This document shows, piece after piece, positions 12,827-26,840 of a DNA stretch of 64,000 nt. Below the pieces are notes generated by a model. That model did not search any database and was not told where the DNA came from. It saw only the letters and a program-made list of their open reading frames with translations. A program made the translations under genes and the position numbers. The stretch is from Strongylocentrotus purpuratus. Its lineage: Eukaryota > Echinodermata > Echinoidea > Camarodonta > Strongylocentrotidae. Each line of letters starts with the position of its first letter. Position 1 is the stretch's first letter. The stretch is taken from contig NW_022145605.1 in assembly GCF_000002235.5 (NCBI RefSeq), positions 1,167,321-1,231,320 on the forward strand, given 5' to 3'.

Positions 12827-12834
12827 CTTCTCTC
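12655..12834. repeat. (CT)n microsatellite with imperfect blocks
   Basis: A C run passes into nearly pure CT (12665-12700), a short mixed pyrimidine spacer and further CT blocks to about 12834. Open frames on both strands over it are low-complexity translations. Confidence 0.95.
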
Positions 12835-15160
12835 TTTTCCAACATCCAAGAAAGCTTTTAAAGTTTGTTTGAAATTAAGGCACAGAGCTTCACCTCATTC
12901 AGTCTAATTAAAAGGTAGAAGGAGATAGAAAGAAACAGACAGACAAAATAATTTATTGGATCTACTTTTCAACTTTTAATACATTATTTTGAAATAATAA
13001 ACAGCTTTATCATGGAGTCAAAACATGTCAAGTTCGTTGACAACAAACTTCACAGTTTGGGAAAAACCGTGGCATATTTTGGCCTAATCACAAACAATTA
13101 ACGCCATGATTTTTCTTTGATAGCCCATCTGCAAGGGGATTTAACAGTCGATTTACAGGACCGAATTCTAATCAGGATTTACCCTCCAAATAAAAAGAGC
13201 CCCCAGCGCTGTCATATATTCTGGCGGGTTTATGGTATCCACAAAATCCTCTTCACGTGCAATTAAGCAAAATTGAAAAATACATACCCGACTCAAATTG
13301 GTCTAAATTAGCCGATCAGAGGGAGGTAATGAGATTTCATTGTCACTATGTCAAACACTTTTGTCAACAATTAGATTTATGTCTCAACTGAAAAATGAAA
13401 AATAGAAATAGTGTAACGCTTCTGTAAAAAAAGAAGCAACAAAACTGACTGTAATGTATTATAACCCTGATATCAATCGTTATTGCATTCAAAACATAAT
13501 CCTAAGTATTTACCAAAACCCAACTCTGATATTAGTCTCGGAATTATTTTCCGAGTTTCGCCCTTTCTCCTCCATCACATAATATTTTGTTACAGCTTTG
13601 TTGTGTGGTTATATGAAGGCGGGACGATATAATACATATCACAAGGATTTCCATTACTCTTAATTGGACAGTGAGTAATACCGGAGTTCAAATCAAACTT
13701 TAACAACAGACGTAATCAGAAAAGTGACGTGTGCAAAATTGATTTCACTATGAACATGTAGAACATTTCACCTCAAAAAGTACGATAACTTTGAAACCTC
13801 GGTATTTTGCCTTTTTATAAGTTTGACACACAATATGCAAGATGGGAAGGGATGAATTATAGAAATTGCCTGTTTTATGATCTTGATTGCAATTTCTTTT
13901 AACGAAATTGGATCTTTTTTAGTTTATATGAAATGCAATTTGGGAGCTGAACGCTTTGTCCATTAAGATGGATACATCTCCTGTGTCAGTGTTACATGCA
14001 GCATCTGGTCTAAGCTTTATGCTTCTCCACCGTCTATATGGGTTCAGATTGATTCGTCAAACAAATCACTTCCATTTGAAATCTTTCGCGTCTCGCAAAA
14101 AGATTCCAAAACTCCAGACAAAAGTATTCTGTGTCTCAAATGTTACTTTTCATCAAAATTGAAACAAGTGTTTTGATAAACCATGATGACAGAAAAAAAA
14201 ATCTTTTGAAAACTGATAAGTGGTTGCATCTTGGTTTTTTATTACTTTGAAATGCAGCAAAATACCGCTTACATGTTCTTGTTTTCTATCTGCCTACTTT
14301 AGACAAATAAGGACAGTATATCGCTGCAGACCATTCATTTACCATACAACCAACCCAACACAACCCAATCTAAATTCGGGATTAGATTTTATATACACAT
14401 CTCGAAGTTAAGATTTTCTGAAGTTTCGATCTTTAAGAAATGAAACAAGGAATCTTTTCAACAAACAGACATGTATTAGAATTGGGGTGCGGTATGGGAG
14501 CTTAAATTGCACGCGCTTTCCTATCTAAACTTGAATGTTTCCATTACCAGTAACTGAAATATCGTTTTTAATTAACATTTAGCAGGCTACGGTGGATTTG
14601 GTATCCTACCAACCAGTCTGTAACCAGTATGAGAGCTTAATGAGCAGAAATGGCTCCCAATTGGGGATGTTTTGCAATCCCATAATCCTTGTAAAGAACT
14701 AATTTGTATCAAACCGCTGAGTTCTATTGGTTTGGGCTACCCTCAGCTGTCTCTTCCCTAAATACACAGTCAACAGGGAAGAGAAAAAAGGTAATTCAAA
14801 TCTACACATTGTATTCAATAAAGAAATAGGAATAGCTTGATACCATGTAGGCGGGAAAGGTTTTTGTTGTTTCCTTCTTGTCATGAAGTTAGTGGTGTTT
14901 TTTTTAAACGGGTTCGTAATGGGTAGGCTTTTGTGTCCTTTCGTTGCGCGCAGTTAGTCGCGCATAAGGTCGTGTAACGAGTTCCCCACAATAAAAGAGA
15001 AAGAATAGGGGCGGGAGTCTTTGTGTGTATAATTGAAAAGAATTATCTTTTTTTCTTCGTTTTCAATTTTTTTCCTAATCGTGCAAATAGCAGCTCATTT
15101 TGCTTTGGTGGCTTAGTCTCCAAAGTTCATGGAAGTGCATTTCCGAAAATGATCCGAGTC
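12835..15160. other. Unique AT-rich intergenic DNA
   Basis: I see no gene, RNA or mobile element here. Open frames are under 70 residues and match nothing known. Confidence 0.5.
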
Positions 15161-15391
15161 TGCGGCGTAGCCATAAGAGAGGAGAGGGGCATGTGCGCCC
15201 CCCCCCCACATTAAGTAGTATTTTGTAAGGTATATAGGAATAGGAAAAAAAGTAAAAGCCGAGAAGTAACTGCAAATGAGAAGAAGATTCAGCATTCCTC
15301 CTCCCATACCATGCTGGTTCATTCGATTGCAGCCACTAAATGGGCCCGATGCCGCCCCCCCCCCCAACCACTGGATCCACGCTACGCCACT
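15161..15391. mobile_element. hAT-like non-autonomous element (MITE), tentative
   Basis: The left end begins TGCGGCGTAGCCATAAG. The right end, read on the minus strand, begins GTGGCGTAGCGTGGATCC. The ends thus share GGCGTAGC in inverted orientation, and each is followed inward by a C/G homopolymer (15198-15207 and 15355-15365). GGCG(T/G)AGCCA or GGCGGATCC ends with poly-G are characteristic of hAT-type MITEs in marine invertebrates. I see no clear 8-bp target duplication, so the boundaries are approximate. Confidence 0.4.
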
Positions 15392-17818
15392 CATCCAAGG
15401 TACCTCTTCATAAATCATCTCTCTTTCTCCCGGCCTGATGTCTGATGGGAGCTTCTTTCACAGAGGGTGCAGCCTCACTTTCATGGTCCATGATTTAGCA
15501 TCGGGTGTTGGTGTATTATGCCCTCAACATTTAAACCCAAAGAAGAGCCTAATATCTGATGCCAAAGAGTTCTAATGGCTCAGAACCATCGGCTCATTTG
15601 CCCAGTAAAATAAGATAATAAAAACTCATCATGATTATAATGAAGGTGGGTGGCGAGAATCAAACTCATCTTTCAGTACAGACACTGACTTGATTAATAT
15701 GATCTGCAGACGACACCTGGTACAAAAAAAACGATATATAACGCACCAAAATGAGAAGGGGAAAATGGAGATAATTGTATAATTTAAAAATCGTTTGCCC
15801 AAGTCAGGTTTTTTTTCACGATAGACAAAGGAAATTATATATTGATATTGAGGATGTGCACAGCTTGATGTGTTTTGTGATTAATTGTATCACATCTAAA
15901 ATGTATTCATAATCTGGAGCATATTATACAAACACATTTTCGTCAGGGTGTCGGTATACTATTGTTCGATTACAAAGATTATGAACAGAATATTCTAGGT
16001 GATGATGAACTAACAATGTTCAGTTGACGTCAGGATTTTTACGCAGGTGCAACTTAGACAATCAAGAGCCTGTTAGGAGAGAGGAGAAATTCAAGTTAGG
16101 TAAGTAACAATTGGTTGTTATAGACAAAGAGATGGCGCCAATTGATACTTGAAATCGAATATGTAGCTTTTTAGCAAAATGAAAGGAAATTGAAAAGATT
16201 TGTATTAATTTCTTTAAAAATGTAAGTAACAAAATATCATTAAAGAAACTAAATAAGAGTTTTAATTTCCAAATTGTCGATTTCCTCGAGCGTGTTGATG
16301 TTTTTCCATTTCTCATTTTCAGTATTTTCTATTTGTCATACCCACTGGCATGCGTATATCATATACATTTATTAACAAATCAGAATTTAAAAAACGCAAC
16401 AACATTTTTGTAGATGACAAAAATGTCATGAAGATCTACATTTTCATCAAAACGTCTAAGAAGAAAGAAGATCATTTTAAAATACTAAACTAGGTAAAAG
16501 GTTCTTTATTTACTTTACACGTGATAAAACCAAGGATGATGCACAGGTATATCGATGGACTTTCTGCTATACATATATTAAACATCATTAGATATGCGGA
16601 AAAGTAGCTTTGAAACTTTTATAAAACCTACACTTGACAGAACGGATCTATTTATTTACCACCAAGTATACACAATACAATACAATACAATACATGTTAA
16701 TGTATACTTAGACATTTAAAGCAAAAGGTAATACCCTTCTTGTGCAGTGTTCATGTGTTATCTCCGTGTTAATAAACATTTTTGGCTTTGTATTAAATTG
16801 ATTCATTCCCTTATCCTTAATTTCTCAAACAAGCCCATGTTCTATAAAGGAATTCAGTTCTACATAGTTAATTTCGTTAAGTTGAAATATAAAATGTATG
16901 TTGAATAACTACTTCAATATGCATATTTAAACATGAATATTTGAAACAGTTCTTTTGACCTGCTTTACGATTTAAACCTGTGTGTTTTAAATAAATGTGT
17001 GTTTTTGTCTCTCTTATTTGTCTGATCATAACAATAATTCATCTGAAAGACGCAAACAGGGAAATCACGGACATTATATTGATGTTTTATGAACACCATA
17101 CTAATCTTAATATTCATGGTATAATGTTCGCTGTACATTGGTTATTTTCACATTTAAAAATCATAAACAGAATTAAAACTACGGGGGGGGGGGGACAATA
17201 TTGGCGCTTCGAGCATAGTGATAGAAAATTATATTTTCTAATGCTGAAATATCAACACAATACGACACAAATCCTTTGGTTTGTTGCCATTTAGCTCCCA
17301 ACAAACATCTGAAGAAGCAAGTCAATAGAATTTCGAACTGAACGTGTCAGAATAACCATTAGAATAATTTATTTCTACCCTCTCACCCCACTGTACTTTG
17401 CGTTCAATGTTTCTTTTCCATTTCTAAAGATGTCGGTAAATATTTGATCTTCGTTTCAAAACCCTCGAACTTCAATAGCTGTCATAAATCATTTCTTACA
17501 TGATAAGAGAAGCTCGTAGTAAACATCGTATTCAACAATATAAAGTCAATCTATACCAATTGTATTCATCTACTCCAAGGTTAGAAGCAGGAAAACCACA
17601 CTGAAAATGATACCAAACATCATTAGGCAAGATCGCACCCGTCTAAAGGTATTTCTCCAGTGATTAATATGCCAGAGTTTCCCCATAAAGAAATGGTGAA
17701 ATTGCGGCGCGATATGATATTCCAAACCACTGATGTATCACGCGTGTATATTTGAATTGAATAGATATCACACCTGCACAAATGCTGTCGAACTTTGAGC
17801 GTAACGATAAATGTAAGC
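15392..17818. other. Unique AT-rich intergenic DNA
   Basis: No gene is recognised. Small items are a perfect CRE palindrome TGACGTCA at 16025-16032, a short AATAC tandem at about 16671-16694 and a 12-base G run at 17183-17194. Confidence 0.5.
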
Positions 17819-17857
17819 GGGCCAGCGGACGCCGCTGGCGACGATGCCAGCGACAGG
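17819..17857. repeat. Three-arm alternative hairpin island
   Basis: GCCAGCG (17821-17827) and a second GCCAGCG (17846-17852) flank one inverted copy, CGCTGGC (17833-17839). The centre can pair with the left arm (8-bp stem GCCAGCGG/CCGCTGGC, 3-base loop) or the right arm (7-bp stem, 6-base loop), but not both. The block is strikingly GC-rich inside AT-rich DNA. A frame of 84 residues runs through on the minus strand without a known domain. Confidence 0.6.
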
Positions 17858-20519
17858 GGTACGCTATAGGGTGACAATATAGACGAGTTTATATCTAAAA
17901 TAAACCGATTTTTGTCATTTTCGTTTCGTTAAAATGAACTACAATGTTATAAACACATTCCGTATATTTTCATCATGAAATTAGTTATCAGATTTCAATA
18001 TTTGTAAAATGTGGACCATGAAGTTTAAATATTGGAAATAATAATTGTTTAAACTAATTTACCATCCATCAACATTTGTTTCAAAGGTATCTTTTTTTGA
18101 ATTAATAATCAAAGTTTGGGTAAATGTTTCAAAATGTGAAATGTTATAAATTGTTTCTTTAATTGTTATATATAAACAAATACTTTGTTTATGTAAAAAG
18201 CCTTTACAAATGTTGTTTTGCTATGGTTATTTGTTCAATTTACGCAAATGTTTCGTCAAGTTCCAATTTCAAAAAATGTTTTGTTTTTTATTAAACGTGT
18301 GAACAGAATACAAAAAACGCATCATTTATCAAAATAATGTAATGTGCCATAATTTATCATTCACTTTTAATCTAATGTATGGTATAACCCCGATGTGTAT
18401 TCAAGTCATCTACGATATTAAGCAGATGTTTTTGTTCCGTCATACATGTCGACCAGCTTCATAATAACCTAAAGGCAGGGACAAAAATTACACATAACAA
18501 TTACCACAATAATGTTGCCATTAATCACACAATCCCATAAAATGAAGACAGCATTTTTCTTGAACTTGAACTCATATTACTGTTAGCAGTCTTTGACAAT
18601 AGCTGTAATAAATCAGAATTAGCTATTCCAAATGTTTCCTTTTGAAACCTGATGAAAAATAAAATGCGCGGCAGCATTAAAGAGTAAATTTCGAAGAAAA
18701 GGGGGAAAATCTGATCAAAACTCTTAAAACTGAAACTGTTATCTCAACAAGACTTATATCAATCTCTTTATCTAAACTGCTGCGTAAGGAATTTTTTGCT
18801 GTTCTCCTATTCATTTGTTTGCTAAGTTGCTTGATGTTCGCTTTTCTTGCAAATCAGATCTTAGAAACGCATGACTCATATTGCAAGAGCGTATATGAAA
18901 ATATTCGAGAATAGGGAGACAAGATAAAACCTCTTCAATAAAAACAAAAGATTTGAAGATAATTACCGCAAAATTCATACAGAAGCTTGTACTAGGGAAA
19001 CACATATTTAGACAAATTGAACAGGAATACCAATAAAGGCACACAATATGCATGAAACATTTTCTATTTCAACCTTATGAATACAATATTTGATGTTTCT
19101 AGCATTTGGAGATTCCTGCACAACATTATAAAGCAGACGTTTACAATTGGTAAATATTGTCTTATAGAACAAAATCACTTACTCTTTGGCATAACCCGAG
19201 ATACTGAATTACAGAATTACGGTATATGAATAACATTTAATTACTGGGGTAGTTGGCTATTCTGTATATGATATTGCTATATTTTCAGTAGATGACTCTA
19301 AGCATGATACATTCTTACTCACCCAGTGACGTCATAAATAGGGGGAATCAGAGCAAGTTATCTATATACCTACCCTATTCGTCATTATTATAAAGGTTTC
19401 TTTCCGTAAATCCATATTTAGGAAATTTTGTGGACCATTAAAGATAATAATTTTTAAATTAATGTTATCTTACAGTTATTCGCGTATTTGTACTATCTAT
19501 AAACCTATCTCCCCATCTCTTCAATTGAAATTAAAACTATTATAACTTGTTTATGCCCGTACATTCTTTTTCTTTTATGACAAAAAAAGGAAAACAATCA
19601 GGCTTTAATTCCCAAGCCTGTTGAAAACTTATATCTCACAAGAGCAATTATAATCAAAGATTTTCGCCTCTTTATATTTCTCGTGCTTGTGCATATCTTT
19701 TGTTTTCAAGAAAGCTCTGCGCCTTTTCGATCTTAGATAGTTTTTTTTATTTGGATGCTGTCATCATTATGATGAACATTGAAATTCGTTTCACTTATCG
19801 ACTATTGAAATGCTTGATGACAGCAGTGACACGACGTGGAGAAATGAGATTCACTGAAACCAACAGAATAATCTCAGGACCAGTGGCATAGATATATTCA
19901 CATCACACCTGTATCTCAGAGTATAGCTTCAAGAATTACGGTTATGTCCCTAAATGGGCCTGTAGAGTACAATTTGCGTCGTTCCCGCTCAAAAACAAGC
20001 TTAAATTCACACGATTCGAGGAATATTAAGACACAACATAGTCTAGTCGACTACTTTCTATATGACATAAGTGTGTTTTCGTGGGACATAAATCATCAAC
20101 ATACGTGTTGTTTTGTCAATCTTTCGTCAAGAGAGAGTCTAAAATATCTGCCAAAATAAAACCAACCAGGGCAGAGATCAGTTTTTACTTTGGTAAACGA
20201 TTGCATTCAGTCAAACCATTAACGTCAATGAGAAAAGGATAAGCAATTATATTCATAACCTTTTTATTATTTCATCAGCATACTGATAATGAGGTCTGTG
20301 ATATCAGTATCAACTCGGGGTAAGATTGAATTATAGACTTTAGGCTTGTAGAGGGTTGGAGTTGGAGAGTGAGAAGCAAATAACCACAAATATTACAAAC
20401 ATATACCCATCTAGAATCACATCTCTTCACCGATATTTTTGAGTGAACCGGGTTGAGATGACGTATGAACTTGCTGTAATTCATACCCATGATTAATCAC
20501 GTCCCGTTAACGATTCAAA

Positions 20520-20522
<3 letters not shown>
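17858..20522. other. Very AT-rich unique DNA
   Basis: No gene is recognised. A perfect CRE palindrome TGACGTCA at 19327-19334 runs directly into TAAATAGGGGG, a weak promoter-like arrangement with no convincing exon downstream. The minus-strand frame at 20275-20490 contains RHLNPVH and VCNICGY but not a proper zinc finger. Confidence 0.5.

Positions 20523-20551
<29 letters not shown>
20523..20551. repeat. (GA)n microsatellite
   Basis: An uninterrupted AG run of about 29 bp, followed by G-rich sequence. Confidence 0.95.
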
Positions 20552-20554
<3 letters not shown>

Positions 20555-22712
20555 GGGTGTATGGCCCGCATAAATGGGGGTGGGAACGACCCCCTGTAAC
20601 AAGGAGGAGCACCCCTATCAGACATCAAAGGCACCCTTTCGGAGCGGGGTAATAAAACTACCCTAACCTATCCTTACGATTCAAAGACCATGTATCTGTA
20701 TTGAACACCATTGATCACCACCATTAATCATCTTCTATTCGTAGCATTGTGTCGCAACGGCCTTGGTGTCGGATCTGCGGTTCTTCTATATCAATAGTTA
20801 TCATTTCTCTCTTTAAAACCAACTCCGTGATCGTGAACGCCTCCAAATATTCAAAGAGAAGTACACGTTTTCCAGCCGGAGTTTATTTTTATTTATTTCT
20901 TTTGATGTTTAGTGCAGTGGTCTTGCCCTCAGGTATACAGGTGTCCCAAAAGAAATGTACTTTAATCTACAAAAGCCTGAGAGTTCATCTCTAACGTGCG
21001 AAGCCGCAATCACACAGAAGAAAGCAATATATTAACTTCCAAGTTTCTCCCATCAAAGATGAGAAAACCACAGCCTACTTCTGGAACAAGAAGAAAAGAA
21101 AGACATAATAATCTTTTTCCATTTTTCACAAGGTTACTTTTTGATAGTGTGACTATTCTTGTTATTACATGCCAAGTTAGCAGATAATCCCCAGTATGGT
21201 TCAGGAACATCACGTGAACTCTATATAACCTACTTCGACCATTATCGTGATTATTATCATCTTAATAAGCATCATCGTGTAGCCCTAATTTCGAAATTAG
21301 CCTAGGTCTACCTCCTTTCCATCTAGACCCCCCCCCCCCCCACCCATCCCCTCCTCCTCTGCTGCTCGTTCGGATAAGGTTGATCTTGAAATAGATCTAG
21401 CCAAAGCCAGGATAGTATGCCATGATAAAGACGGCAGCAATTTAAACTGCAAATAAAGTTCCCTCCTTTTTTTATTTTCAGAACTATCCAGGACAGACGC
21501 TTGCATGTGAAATCTATAACAAATTTTAACAAATTTTTAACTATTTCTCACTCCCTGGACATGCAGGACTTTCCGTACAATCGATGTTATATAAATGAAG
21601 TACACACACTCATGACATTCTGGGGCCAGGTTTGGGTAGGAGTAGTTGTCCGGATTTTGTATTCTTCTTTTGTTGAAGCAAAGTTGCCCAGGTACGTCCA
21701 GTTGCGCAGTGTTTGGTATAACATCGAGGTGCGCAGCTTTGATGCAAGGTGTGCTTGCGATCAGACAATGTAGATGATTATCTAGTGGTCTCTGAATCCA
21801 TCGTCATTATTTTTTTTTCGTCAAACATATTGTGCAACATCTTCATAATTAACCTAATCTAACGACATTTCAAGCCAAAGAACTCACTCCGCCTAGAATA
21901 GGTTATATACCCAATAATGAATGATGTTTTATCAATGTGACAGACTCCTCTCCTCAGAAAAGCAACGATTTATGAGCATTTGTGGTATAGCACTGTGGTT
22001 TAGATCGTCTTTTTGACTTCAGTTAGGATATGCAGGGGATCATGCAGATCCACACTCTATCTGCCTAACTCTCATGCATAAAACAAGGCTTTTTATCTTC
22101 ATCAATCTCTCTTGAAAGTAAACGGCATATTATCTTTTGCCCTACATTTTTATCGGATTTGCTAAATACAAATGCAGGCTACAGGTATCTTATAAGTATA
22201 TTTTATGAATTTCGGCGCTCCTTTAACATGTTTGATTTGAATGCTTTTATTAGAAGTTGTTTGATTAGGGGTTTTCCCCAACAAAATATTTTACTCACCT
22301 TATAAACAAAATAAGGCTTTACTTCATCCAAATTCATCCGCAGTCTGCATTCACAGTTAGTATTGAATGATATTCATATATTTGAGAATGGATTGTAAGG
22401 CAGTTTTCCATGCGTGTTCGATCAAAGTCAAATGCTTCATCACATTTAATTCCTCCCGCTCGAACTCTCTCCGAATGTGGAAGAAGTGAATGAATTTGAA
22501 TATAATTAGTCATAGCATTAGTTATGCGTGTATATACAAGGAGGGGGTGGGGTGTATCATCACCGTGACTACATTCATGTGTTAGATTTCTCCTGCATGC
22601 AACACATCCGTAACGACAATGTCGTTGATGTGTATATATTTCTCTAGCTTTCAGATTTCATACAAAAAAAGTATATGTGGAAAGACCGTCTAAAATTGGT
22701 TAATCGTGAAGA
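20552..22712. other. Unique intergenic DNA
   Basis: A G/C-rich patch lies at 20555-20645, and a 14-base C run at 21328-21341 sits within a C-rich patch to about 21360. Frames of 60-90 residues have no known domain. No gene is called. Confidence 0.5.
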
Positions 22713-22726
22713 TACTCTCTCTCTCG

Positions 22727-22758
<32 letters not shown>
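22713..22758. repeat. (CT)n microsatellite
   Basis: CT repeat with two CG interruptions near its left end. Confidence 0.95.
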
Positions 22759-22814
22759 GCTTGTTTGTATGTTGACATATCCCTGAAAAAACGACATATG
22801 ATTTGATTATTAAA

Positions 22815-22890
22815 TGACCAGAAATGTCATGAGCACCGAAAGGTGGACCTGTGCGCTATACAAGTAGCCACTATTATTATTATTATTATA
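22815..22890 (+). mobile_element. SINE family A, 3' tail only
   Basis: GCGCTATACAAG and GCCACT followed by a pure ATT run (22871-22890) match the tail of the element at 62328-62617 (CACTATACAAG, GCCACT, ATT repeat). Upstream body similarity is lost, so this is a strongly 5'-truncated copy, as is common for LINE-mobilised SINEs. Confidence 0.6.
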
Positions 22891-25409
22891 AACTATTGGA
22901 AACAGCCATCGTTGGAATATAGCAAAAATATTAAAATTCCATGGATGATTGCTAGTTACATAAAACGGCCATGGCAACTATTCCTTTTCATAATGTTGTT
23001 TAATCAATCGGTCGAGGACACATTTTATTTTTAAAGTAGGTTATCATTCAAGGTCTTCAGTGTAAGTTTTCTGTTTGCTGACAGTCTGTGCATGCGATCA
23101 TATATCGTGTTTCTGTTGCGGTTTAAAGAATTTACAATGCCTAACCGCGTTAATCACATAACTTGTCTCATACAGTGATAACTAATGTTATGTTACATAA
23201 TTTATGACATCAAACTATTTACTGAGAGTTGAAATAACTGCAAGATGACAAATAATACGTTATTAATTTGTTCCGTTTCTATGGAAACAGTTATATCGTA
23301 CAAACATATTCATGTATATGTTTATGCAGTCTTAACAGGATTCATGCCGAATATATTAGAATCCTGTTTCATGGCAACACGTACGGCAAAAATATAACAT
23401 TCCACATGTAAACTTAGAATGCATATTTTTGTTACTTTCCCTTTCTCCGTGCCCTGTAAATCTAGTCGACGGTGCAGAAGGTAAACAGAAGGCACGTTTC
23501 TTAGTTTCAACAAAGCTCTTTTTCACCCTCTTTCTTTCGTCTGCTCTCGCAAAGACATTTCTACCAAGAATTCGCCAGTCAATAAGCGTTGGTGATCGGT
23601 CATGTTCGACTCAGTAAGCTGTCATCGCAAATCCGTCGCCTTGCTACGGCCGAACGTCGGGGTTCTTATTCAGTCTTGTACGCACTGCTGGAAACCTGAG
23701 CTTCTGAGCGGGATTTCTGCATACAAGAAAAATGCTTTGACGGTATTTGGTTTCGCTATGCCATCCTGATGGATGTACTCAGATCAGCCCCTATCGTATC
23801 CATCTGATCAATAAAAAGAGTCAAACAAGACACAATCTCAATGACCTGAAAAAGACATACGGAACGAGAACTGCATAAATATCATGTCGGTTCAGTGAAG
23901 AACAGGAAAGAGTTTGATAGCGGGTATGGATCTAGGGAGTAGGTATGTATCTAAAACAAGATTACAGAACATGCTGTTAGGCTGTTAGGTAAATCGCATA
24001 TTCATAAACGATAAGTTAACAATCTTGAAGGAAAAGAATCTCAAATAGAGTTAAGTGGGTGAGTGCGATTCTACACACGGTTATTTCGGTGTCATGATAG
24101 AGGTCACAAAGTTTGTTTGTTATGGTGAGACAAAAAATGTCACGTCGGATACTATTTTTCCATAATTTTAGGTCAATTTCTTTAGCATGCACTTAACTTT
24201 ACATTTCTCACTCGTTTGAAGAAAGGAAACACATGACAGTAAAGCGTTTTATTTTATTACTTACTCATACGTTTACACAAAGGAAAATATGTAAACCCTG
24301 TTTTTCAACTGATTTGTTTCATAATGATCAAAAATCGACAATTTTTAAACATGTTTCAATGAATCTTTTCTTGGAGAATGACCTATACCATTGATCATAT
24401 CTAGCTCATTCTGTACAAGGTTAATGTATTTATATTGCGAGGAAAACATAATATTTCAAACCAACCTGATGCGACCACAATATGTTGGAATGCAGCAATA
24501 GTATATTCGCTACACACAAATATGGAATTTCAGGCAACTTATTTCAAGACAATAAGAAATAACCATCGGATTATGATAATTTTTCAACGAAATCGTTTAA
24601 CGACGGTAAGGAATGGTAACTGTTGCTTTTCTATCTGCTTCATAGCTACTATAAGGATTCTATCTGAGGGGGTGGTCTATGGACTCGAGTTTGAGAAGTT
24701 CTTCATCCTGACATATGACATACTTTCATGTCACAACCATGATCCAACCCTTCTTCATCAGGTCACATATTTCCTTTCCTCATCAGCTATTTTACTCCTC
24801 CTTTCTAAAAGTTAGAAAGATGTCTAAATGATAAAGTTATGAGGCTGGCTTTGACGTGGAATTTCAGCATTCTTTCACCTCTCATGTTAAAGGGTTAAGC
24901 TCAACAAGAAAGAGTAATCGTAGGCAGGCAAATATTTTGATTTTATTAGTATCATATTAGAGGATGCTAACATGGTACAATTATTGTCAAAAGGTAGCTT
25001 TGCATTCTTTTCATTCAGCAAAAGTGATATATAAATTAATAAATAAGTAAATAAAATAATACAGTTGTCTATTTCGGGGGTGTATATACATTCGGAATCA
25101 GTTTTAAAAGATAATAATCAAATAAATAGTGTCGTCACTTGGTCTCTTAATATGTTGTTCACTCGTGTAACATAATATGGATAGATGGCAATGTTATCTA
25201 AGGGCGTTTACCTCGTATGCTTTTACATGGTGTTAACGGTTCTCCGGCTCTCAACAAGTAAACAAGGATGTGTATGTTGGGATGTATTATGAGTGCAGTC
25301 AGAAGCTAGAATCTTACTCCAATGTCCCTTACGACATGCGACATACACGAAATTTCTCTCACAAACCAAACACTCATCGCCTGCCAGAACTATGGTACTG
25401 AGGCAGGGG
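22891..25409. other. Unique AT-rich intergenic DNA
   Basis: No gene, RNA or repeat is recognised. The 126-residue frame at 24435-24815 starts at TTG and carries no known motif. Confidence 0.5.
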
Positions 25410-25630
25410 CAGGGGCGAAGCCATGGGTGCCACGGGGGCAACATGCCCCTATGAAATGGCTAAAAAGGAAAAGGAAAGAACAAAAGAAAAAACAAATTTT
25501 AAGCGAGAGCGGAAAGGGAACATTACAGGGCTACTTTACACCCCCAACATAAAAGACCTTGTAAACATGCATTTCATTCACCTAGTGAGACACATTCCCC
25601 CGTGATGCTGTGCCCCCCCCCTCCCACATT
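25410..25630. mobile_element. hAT-like MITE fragment, tentative
   Basis: It begins CAGGGGCGAAGCCATGGG followed by CACGGGGGCA, the usual end type of poly-G hAT MITEs, and reaches an 8-base C run (25613-25620) near its other side. The matching inverted right end is not visible, so it is truncated or diverged. Compare the element at 15161-15391, which shares GGCG(T/A)AGCCAT and GGGGCATG/GCATGTTGCCCC-type words. Confidence 0.35.
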
Positions 25631-26840
25631 GTCTGGACCAAACAAGACGGTACTGGCCAAAGATGATATAAAATATGAATTTCAAATGTTTTATTTTATA
25701 TTACAAGGCATTTTGATTAAAAAATTGCATTTTTAGAAGGCTTTTTTGCACAATCTCAAGAGGGAATATCTTACACTATACTGTTTGACGATCTAATTTT
25801 CCAATGTTATTATCCGTGTAAAGCAGGAAAACGAAAATGGCGCTGCTATCACGAGGGGCGTTCTTTGAGGGATGTTAAATGACTAGAGGGGTAGTAGTAT
25901 ATGAGACCAAGGATGATATCCTCCTTGATGATACGTTTCATCTCTAATCTTAGGTAAGTATAGCGGACTAGATACAACCTTTGCCTTCTATGAATAAATT
26001 TACTTTTTCTCAAAACACACACAAAAATGAAGATTTACTGGATATACAAGTAGCTTCGGAGGAAAGTGATCTTCAGAGATGTCTTGACGGGTACAATTTG
26101 CCAATTTGAGACAGCTCAAATCCCATCGTGTCAAAGCTCGAAATTATTCCTCATCATGACAAGAAAATCCTGATAGATTTATAATGGAGCTTAATCTTGG
26201 GTATGCCCTCGATCGGCAACGCTACATAACATCACGAAATTTTATTCTATTCTGTTACCCTGTAATATCTCATTCAGATAATACAGACAAGCATATATTT
26301 AAGATACTATATGACTATTCCAATGTATTAGAATGAGGGCGCATTTTGATGTAGAAAAACGTCCGATACACAGAAATTCCATTTTTGGGCAAGTAAAGTG
26401 TAAGGCCTCTGACCAAAAGGATGTCCAAATATTAACGTTTGTACATCTTCAATCTTCGAAGTCTCAAGTTCTCCTAATATTTATTCGAGGCAATTGTGAC
26501 ATTCCACAATGAACGTTTTATATTTTCTTTCATAATTATTAAGGCAGAGAAAGTAACAACAAATCTCTTTTTAATATGACCATGGTATGAAGATGAGTTA
26601 AAAAAATTAAATATTTAATTAATTATATTTATTCGTTTTATTTAATCAGTGAGTAGTCTAGATAATATATTGGAATGCTGACTGCTACAGTGACAATACT
26701 ATTACCTTAAAGTAATAATACTGATGGAAATATAAGTAAAAAGAGCTCAAAATCAAGAACAGGAATGATATAAATGCTAAACAAATACAACGAATATATA
26801 GTCTGTATGAGATAGGTCTACTAAATGCGGATCAAGTATG
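25631..26840. other. Unique AT-rich intergenic DNA
   Basis: Nothing recognisable is seen. A short imperfect palindrome, AAGGATGATATCCTCCTT, lies near 25910-25927. Confidence 0.5.

Noticed and set aside
20275-20490. Minus-strand frame with RHLNPVH and VCNICGY, recalling C2H2 zinc fingers
   Set aside because: The H-x4-H comes before the C-x2-C with the wrong spacing, and no complete C-C-H-H unit is present.
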